Below are positions 57,186-64,000 of a DNA stretch of 64,000 nt, in pieces. Numbering within the stretch: position 1 is the stretch's first letter; each line of letters starts with the position of its first letter. The translations under genes were made by a program, and so were the position numbers. The DNA comes from Gnetum montanum (lineage: Eukaryota > Streptophyta > Gnetopsida > Gnetales > Gnetaceae): the NCBI GenBank assembly GCA_015680685.1, contig MNCI01003410.1, positions 6,300 to 70,299 on the forward strand. Direction: 5' to 3'. The notes under the pieces were generated by a model that ran no database searches, was not told the DNA's origin, and worked only from the letters and a program-made list of their open reading frames with translations.

Positions 57186-58159
57186 TGATAAGACTTGATA
57201 TGTTAGGTAGATAACTCATTGGGACATGATCAAACATAATTTTGCCAAGTGTATCAATTGGCTGAGATATTGTAAATGTTATATATCATATATGATACGT
57301 TGGATCTGCGTTGTAGCATCCCTATTGGTGCATCTTAGTTGGCTGCTACATTGTAGATGTTATATCACATCTACTATATCACATCTGTTATAACTTAGTT
57401 GTGTTGATGCATCCTTGTTGACACATTACCATTGATGCAATGCTTGCATTTAACAATAAATATACAAGCACTTGTTGTGTATTTGGTACCATTTAGTCAG
57501 TAGTGTAGTCAATGAGTGCTCACAATCTGGATTTGAGTCAATTGTACAACATCTTATTTGAGTGGCATTGTACCTAGACACATTCCATGAATGGCAACAA
57601 GATTGAGATTAATTCATGTTCATTGTAGCACTTTGACTTAGAATAGATTTACTTTTAATGCAATTTACTTTTGATGTACTTAGTTTATATATACATTTTC
57701 ATGTGTATTAATCAATTAGTGAAATGAGAGCAACCAATTTTGAGCATAAACATGTATTCACTTGGCAATCCTAGCAGTGTTATTACTTAAATCACCCAAT
57801 AACATCACACTTGGTAATCCAACATTGGGGACCTAAGTTTAGAACATGTACAGTAAGCTGGGAAAAAACAATCATTTCCCTTAGGATAGTTTAGAATTTA
57901 ATTTTATTATTAATTAGATTAATTTTTATATTATAATTCATTTAGTTCAAGGCCCCAACAACATCATAATCATATGCCTCACTTTGGACTAAACCATACA
58001 TGACAAAGCTACTACTAGTCTAAGTGGGAAGATAGTGACCTACAATTAATGCATAACAATCTAGATACCATACTAGTCCCATCCATAGAATTTGACATGA
58101 TTGCATGTGAATGCTTGTGATTCATATAGTTGGACATAGGGGATACCCACCACTCATCA
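57186..58159 (+). repeat. 3' LTR of B1
   Basis: 974 bp, TGATAAGACTT to ACTCATCA, followed by the exact target copy ACCTA (58160-58164). It is 50 bp shorter than the 5' LTR because of internal deletions. Confidence 0.95.
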
Positions 58160-58489
58160 ACCTATAATTTTTATTTCTAATCTTTATTTTCTTTTTCAAG
58201 TAGAGAGAACTTTTGAAGTGCTTCTATTACTAACTCCTCCTTTTATTCCTATATAATTTGGTATACTACATAATGGATTATGGATTCAACATACAAGAAT
58301 ACACCAAGATGTATAAGATCATGATTATGAAGGAAATTTGGATATCTTGGCATAAGCCAGTATCACATAACTTTTATGATAGTTGTTATTGGATCCTTCT
58401 TCCATATCTTTAGAAGATTCATCTAGTAGTCCTTATTCTTCTTCTATTCATAGGCATACAAAATTCATATGTTATGGAGGTATCTAGCA
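58160..58489 (-). pseudogene. Coiled-coil coding remnant, part 1
   Basis: Older DNA on the minus strand upstream of 49782. Short helical, Lys-rich pieces separated by stops. The link to parts 2 and 3 rests on the exact ACCTA and GATCT junctions. The protein family is not identified. Confidence 0.35.
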
Positions 58490-58604
58490 TCATATATGTC
58501 TATGATAAACACATTGTTGCAAGCTTGTAGAGCATTGCCCACCGAAATTAAACCTATGACTTGGAGCTTCCAAATCAAGTGTTTTACTACTATACTAATA
58601 CCTC
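58490..58604 (-). repeat. SINE copy 2 (tRNA-derived)
   Basis: On the minus strand from 58604: GAGGTATTAGTATAGTAGT (box A region), CCAAGTCATAGG, TTTAATTTCGG (decayed box B), then GGGCAATGCTCTACAAGC and GTGTTTATC. It aligns over its length with SINE copy 1 (31027-30962 plus 20016-19970). Both heads are preceded by AACAAT. The 3' end is not sharply defined, and no clear target duplication is seen. Confidence 0.65.
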
Positions 58605-58795
58605 ATTGTTAATGCACAGAAATTAGACAAGATCGCAATAGAAAAAAATGCCCTATACTTGCTATGGCCATTAATCTAGAGCAACAACAAAGTTCAAAAA
58701 ATTATGTTAGACACAAATTAATATAGGGTGAAAATCTTCCAACCTCCACCAACCTAGATGTTGTAGATTGATGGAATTAATATAGTGTTGGTGAC
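58605..58795. other. Older non-coding strip, nothing recognised
   Basis: Between the SINE and solo LTR S4; ends in the target copy GTGAC. Continues at 59677 when S4 is removed. Confidence 0.5.
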
Positions 58796-59681
58796 TGATG
58801 AGTCATCATTTAACTGGTTCTGATATCAGATATCTAATATTGGAGCATTGACATCGAATACCCAATGTCGGAGCCCAAGATGCAATGTTGAATATCTGAT
58901 ATCATGGGGTATATGCTAGCTTATAAATATAGAGCTCGATCTTTTAATTTTCATATAGTTTTTCATAGTTTTTATCATAGATAGCAAAGCTCTTGTAATT
59001 TGTTTTCTCCAGAGTTAGAATATTTTCTGAGTGCTCACAGTAGGAGTCTATGTGTGTACGAATCTTTGTTTGAGCACTGATGTACCTAAGCATAGCAATG
59101 TGATGGGAACAAAAATGAACCCTTTTGATCATCCTTGCAGTACTGAGAATAGATTAATATTTCCTTAATGCATTTAATATGTATGCACTTTATTCTCATG
59201 AACTTCACTTTAATGCACTTTAATTAAGCAATTAATTTCTAGTTGTTAATGAACACAAGCATGACCACCTCGAGCATACATGTAGCACATGGTAACCTAG
59301 AAATGCTTAACGTTTGGTAGCCCAGTAGTGCTATACATGTTCAGGATGTGTCTAGAAAGTAGGAACGGGTACTTATGTTAGGCTAACTAGGTAGTAGAAT
59401 AATTGGATCTTAAATTACATTATCTTTCATTATTGTTGTAGGTGATTAAACTTATAAAATACAAAGTGATAAAAATCATGTGCCTTAGTTGCACTTAAAC
59501 CATGTCCTTGAGCTTCACAAGTGTAGTTGGAAAGACAACAAACATCTCAATGCCCATTTCACTTCCAAGAGAATTAGTGCATTGGAGAACTATAGATCCA
59601 CAAAATTCGATTGAATTACGCATGAACACCTTAGTGATTCATATGGTTGGACGTAAGGGTACCTTACTGCTCATCAGTGAT
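58791..59681 (+). repeat. Solo LTR S4 (58796-59676) with target duplication GTGAC/GTGAT
   Basis: 881 bp, TGATGAGTCA to GCTCATCA, plus orientation, with no primer site after it. Flanked by GTGAC (58791-58795) and GTGAT (59677-59681), one transition apart. U3 carries GATATCAGATATC and a second GATATC (58822-58910), TATAAATA near 58922, and the phrase GAGTGCTCACAGTAGGAGTC shared with element 1/A LTRs. Belongs to the A-related LTR group. Confidence 0.92.
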
Positions 59682-60010
59682 GTTTTGGGACTACCAACGT
59701 TGGGTGGCCTCTGGGTCTCATGACTGGGGGTCATAGGCTTGAAGGTGTTCTTCAAATAGGGTTTAGGTGGTTGCTAGTCTCTAGCAACACCAAGGCCCAA
59801 ATACCTTTAAACAGACTTAGTAGTTACAAAATGAACTAATCATGAGTATGTGTTTGTTGTTGCAAATGTTAAAATGGTTGGGTTGTGTATAAAATTGTAA
59901 TTGGCTATCATAAAAAAGATTCAGTAACTTTATCAAATACTATGAGTTGTTGAAAATTCCTATATTGTTTAATCACTTAGTCTATACAATCCCTATAATA
60001 TGTTACTTGT
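59677..60010. other. Older non-coding strip before element E
   Basis: Unique in the window, less AT-rich than average up to 59800. Contains a short hairpin-like pair (TTGCTAGTCTCTAGCAA, about 59771-59787). The last five bases, CTTGT, would be one target copy of element E. No gene seen. Confidence 0.45.
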
Positions 60011-60876
60011 TGATGAGCAGTGAGTAGATGCTACACCCAACCAAATGAATTACTAAGTGTTCATGTACGATCCAGTCGAATTCCATGGACTTATAGCCTT
60101 TTAAGCACATTGGTCTCTAGGAAGTGAAACTAACCATTGTAATCGCTGTCTTCCCAATTACACTTGTGAAATGAAAAAATATGGTTAAGTGCAATTAAGG
60201 CATATGATTTTTATCATTTTTATGTTTTGTGTTTTAAATCGTTTAAGGATAAAGAATAATGAATAAAAATAAAATAATTAAATTGCTAGTTTAGTCTAAC
60301 TAGCTAGACTTAACTAATCCTAACATAAGCATCTATTTCCACCTATCATACACATCCTAAACACATTTAATGCCACTAAATTACCAAACATTTAACATTG
60401 CTAGGATTACCAAGCGCCAAGTGTATGTCAATGTGGTCATATTTATGTGCTTAATTAATCACTATTTAATCAAGCTTAATTTAGCTTAATTACTTAAAGC
60501 ATTATAGAAAATTGCATAAAAAATTAAATTCATAAATAAATAATTAATTTATTGCAAAGTGCTTTAAGGTTATCAGAAAGCATGTCTTTATTGTTGCACA
60601 CATTGTCGTGCTCAAGTACAACAATGCTTGAATAAAGATTCGTATACTCTTTAACTTCTACTACAAGCACTTAGAAAAATATTATAACTTTCAAATGACA
60701 AAACTGCGAAAGCTCTACTACAACTATGATAAAAGATATCATAAACATGATGGGTGAGCACATATTTATAGGCAAAAATAGACACTATGTTATCGAGGTC
60801 ATGTCAATGGGGCTACATCAACAAGGTCACATCAATAGGGTTGCGTTAACAAGACCCAAGAAAATGTAACTCATCA
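60011..60876 (-). repeat. 3' LTR of element E
   Basis: 866 bp, TGATGAGCAG to ACTCATCA on the plus strand. It has the shared LTR phrase TTCTACTACAAGCACTTAG (complement of a GTAGTAGAA type) and a complemented TATAAATA near 60770. U3 has the direct repeat GGTCACATCAA / GGTCATGTCAA instead of GATATC palindromes. Confidence 0.88.
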
Positions 60877-61129
60877 TACCCCCATGACTAAATAAAAACT
60901 CATGCTCAAGTGAACAAAAGGAGGAACAAGTTTTTTACAAAATTTTGGGAAGGTATGCGATTATTGACTAACTACTAACATACACAAACAATAAGTACTC
61001 AAGTGTACAACACTATAATCATTATAAGATTTTGGTGTTCAAGATAACAAAATTAAACACTAGGAAAAAAATAACAAATAATATTCCTCTAATGGTGTGA
61101 AGACAAGGAGGAAGTTCAAACAGTTCGAA

Positions 61130-64000
61130 GTGGTGGAGGTTCTTGAGGTTCCAAAGGACCTTCTCCTACTTTAGGTGCACATGGTGGTTGAGGCGATTAT
61201 GGTTGTCCTACAACAACTACAACCTAGGATGGATGATGGAAGGTGTCAAAAAATGCCTTCATCTTCTCCTCCTTACTCCTAGGATTGTTCACAACCTACA
61301 CTACATCATGAATGTGGGTTGGTATGGGAACATCCAAAGGACAAGGCATTGCTGGGAACAACTCCTTCACATTAAAAAACTAGGCAATGAAAAGTTTGCG
61401 TTCAACATTAAACACTTTTATTGCATTTTGCAACTTCCTATGATCACTTAGTCTTTTGGCCAAGTTCTCAGCACTAGACCATTGATCAAGGAAGCACTGC
61501 TTAAGAACATCAAGTTCTGCATTTGCCGCCTCAAGCTTTTTCTTGGTGTCTTTGTGATGCTTGAACTCAGCTTTGTACAACAAGTATGAACTAGCCACTT
61601 GTTTCTCTAATTTAGATCATGGTCATTCAGCAATTAGCATTGCCAAATTTACATAATAGAGATTTGTAAGCTTTATGTACTCCATCATCTTCTTGATCTA
61701 CAACTCCTTCATGTGGATCTCTACCTTGTTGTAGTCATTAAGCCCATTAAAGATAGGCTATTAGAGATCTCCTCCTTAAGATACTAGAGGGTCTTGTTAA
61801 CTTTTTCCTTCATCATTTGAATATGTTTTTCATTGATTTCTTTCTATAAACCAACCTAATCTCTATAGTGATTCTTGACTCTTTCAAATTTGAGAGCCTC
61901 ATTTTTCCAAGCAACTATCTATATTGCAAATTTTTGGTGAAGGGCCCAGACTTCCTCCATGGAGAGATTTCTGTTTTCAACTACCAATCTCCTTAATTCT
62001 GTGTTTACTCTAACTAGCTTCTCTAGTTGTTAATGGATGAAATCTTACATTTGCTGCTTTTGCACATTGACATTCTACATTCAGTGATTCTCTACAATCA
62101 GGGTGACATTCTCCTAGTGAGTTTGATCCAAAGCCTTTTGGATATTATGCATGGTGGCATCAACCATAAATTGATCAAAAATCACTATTTCCTTTGTATC
62201 TTGAGCCTTATTAAGCTTTTCTTAAAGCTTCTGAAAAGCTTCATCATAGGTCAGCATAGGGTTTAGAAGTGTAGGATCAGCAAGGCAAGCTCTTAATTCA
62301 GTAACCTTTATAGCCAAACATTGGTTTTGAGCTTGGGCTGTTTTGAGTTACCCCTTCATGATAATGCATCTGCCACTTACTTCCAATAGCTCTAACTAGG
62401 TTACAATGATTGTATATGTAAGATCAAAGGCATCTAAAATTGATTTCTTGATTCCTATCAATTGGTTCAGCAAATCCTCATGCTAGGCTACACTTAATTG
62501 TCACTAACTATTCCTACAAACATTTTCACATCTCAGAGTATAAAAGCATTTGGTATAGATGTGGCAAGTGTGTTTAATGCCTCAATAATTCTATTAGCAA
62601 CCAAATTTGCTATTGTCTCCTACCCATGGTGCTACATCACCAAGACAGTTTCCTTCTCACCCTCCTTCAAATGCACCTAGAAAGTAGTAGCATTCCCAGA
62701 GATGTCTAGGAATTGTCACTATTGAGAGAGAGAGATCATTACCTCTCAAGCACTAGGATTTGATCATGCAGGCAATTGCATTCTTTGGGTTGAAAAGATT
62801 GGCCAACCTCCCTCCATTTGGCTAATGGTTCAAACCATTTTGTTGAGGTGACTCATTGCTAGGTGATACATAGATGGATCACCACCACTCATTCCTACTT
62901 ACTACTCCTACTCACGTAAGAGCTACTCTCGAATCTTATGCATTTGTTCAAGGGTAGCATGATACTTTGACATTGTTTTGTGAGTGGGTGGTGGAGGTGG
63001 TGGTTGCTACTCCTCTTCCTTGGTTATGGTAAGGGTCTTATCCTTCATCATTTCTTCCCAAGAGGTAGAAGGAGTATGTCAAAGTGTATCATTGGCATAG
63101 CAAACTATTCTTGCCCTTTTGCATAATTTTCTAATGAGGTAGGGAAAGGGAATGACCTTCCTTCCATGTTTATTTTCTTTAAATCACTTCTCTATCTCTA
63201 GATAGATCAACTATGGACGGTTCATAGGGAATTTCCCACTCATAGTAGCACATGCACTGGCAAAGAAGGTAGTTACCTTACTATGCCTCATCATTGAATC
63301 AAGGTGATAGGCTACTATATTGAAATATACATGTTCAACTGAGGTGAGTGCGTCATACTCGCAGTCCACTCCATAGCATCGTTGGATCCACTTCTTCTTT
63401 GCTTTCAGGTCTACTTGTGTAGAGATCTCTACAAAATTTGTTCCAATATCAGGCACCCCAAGGCCTACATAATAGCTTCCACTGAGTAGGACAATTGAAT
63501 GTCCTTGATCTTACAATGGCTCACTCCTGCCTACTGTTCCAGAAGAGATATGTCTCTCTCATGTACCACTCCCTACTAGAAGTGATGATTAGCCATATGG
63601 GAGAGTTCTATAACTATGTCTTGACTTCTAGTGGAGCATGTTCCAAGAATGGTCTAAAATTTAATTCTTAGATAATTGAACGTTAGATGTCATGAGGATT
63701 AATTTGATCAAGGTAGGCTTGAGTTAATGTGACCTCAAGTCTTGGCACTAGTCCTAGTGCCTCATCTTGATGGGATTGTTCGGTTATCATCACTTTCTTA
63801 GGAATCTGTTAGATAGATTCCACTTCGGGCTCCTCCTGAAGAGGTCCCATTACATGAGTTTTTAAAGCTTGCTCTTGGGCTTGCTCTTGTTGCTCCCTTC
63901 CAACTCTTGTTCATTTGTCCCTTGGTTGAGATGGTTCTATTTTTTATGGGCATTTCGATCTAAGTGCCATCTATAATCACAATATGACCAAGGATTAGCA
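61130..64000 (-). pseudogene. Element E 3' ORF, unknown function, heavily broken
   Basis: The minus strand, from the right edge down, has coding-like stretches separated by stops. An open piece at 63456-63211 (IGTNFVEISTQVDLKAKKKW, then YDALTSVEHVYFNIVAYHL) is followed by RKVIPFPYLIRKLCKRARI and a Pro run (PPPPPTH, near 63000). Toward the 3' end lies a coiled coil (61598-61380: YKAEFKHHKDTKKKLEAANA, LSDHRKLQNAIKVFNVERKL). The pattern '...PFPYLIRKLC...' recalls the plant 'putative transposon protein' domain found in extra ORFs of some plant retroelements. Lying next to the 3' LTR, it may be the extra ORF that Athila-type elements carry after pol. I cannot confirm either. Confidence 0.45.

Larger units (their letters stand above)
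49783..58159 (+). mobile_element. Element B1: gag-only LTR retrotransposon
   Basis: 8,377 bp including solo LTR S3. Order: 5' LTR, decayed tRNA-Asp primer site, gag, short linker, 3' non-coding region with blocks 1 and 2, polypurine tract (GTTGTGGGGGTA), 3' LTR. No protease, RT, RNase H or integrase sequence lies in the internal 6.4 kb. The gag-to-3'-region joint is the same as in B2, but the target duplications differ (ACCTA and GATCT), so the defective form itself has moved. Stops break gag now. Confidence 0.95.
60011..64000 (-). mobile_element. Element E: 3' portion of an LTR retrotransposon, runs off the window
   Basis: Minus orientation: 3' LTR at 60011-60876, polypurine tract TAGTCATGGGGGTA (complement of 60877-60890), 3' non-coding region to about 61130, then a long decayed coding region to the window edge. 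The LTR shares ends (TGATGA/TCATCA) and body motifs with the B family. The coding region is not gag or pol of the B/A type. Confidence 0.82.

Overview
This is plant nuclear DNA: introns with GT/AG borders, chloroplast-gene homology, and LTR retrotransposons with tRNA-Asp-type primer sites. Very long introns and deeply nested, decayed LTR elements suggest a large-genome seed plant, plausibly a gymnosperm. That is an inference, and the species cannot be named from the sequence. No bacterial, phage or CRISPR features are present.

Layout. 1-2988 is the 3' part of a decayed Ty3/gypsy element (element 1: integrase, 3' non-coding region, 3' LTR). It sits inside an older relative (element C), whose 3' end and 3' LTR run to 6257. 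6258-20016 is the only host-like stretch. Its one recognised gene is a minus-strand homologue of FLU, the TPR regulator of chlorophyll biosynthesis, with four exons between 18194 and 11491 and introns of 2.2, 3.4 and 0.25 kb. A strong terminal exon of an unrecognised minus-strand gene lies at 8579-9028, and weaker exon candidates lie near 7.2-8.0 kb and 10.2 kb.

From 20017 to the right edge almost everything is mobile DNA, and target-site duplications (TSDs) let the nesting be read. Element A (20017-30961, +, TSD CCAGT/CTAGT) is a full-length but dead gag-pol Ty3/gypsy element of Athila/Tat type, with a solo LTR inside. Element B2 (31318-49590, -, TSD GATCT) has gag but no pol. It holds a solo LTR, a 1.7 kb AT-rich insertion of unknown type, and element D (38656-47683, -, TSD TCTAT), which has gag and protease only. 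Element B1 (49783-58159, +, TSD ACCTA) is a second gag-only copy of the B family, with another solo LTR. A plus-strand solo LTR (58796-59676) follows, then the 3' LTR and 3' ORF region of element E (60011 to beyond 64000, -). Short strips of older DNA between these (30962-31317, 49591-49782, 58160-58795, 59677-60010) carry two minus-strand tRNA-derived SINE copies and a decayed coiled-coil coding remnant.

How it fits together. A-type elements encode the full enzyme set. B1 and B2 share LTR ends, primer site, gag and 3' non-coding blocks with A-type elements but lack protease, reverse transcriptase, RNase H and integrase. They look like a non-autonomous gag-only lineage mobilised in trans. All copies carry many stops and frameshifts, so none appears active now.
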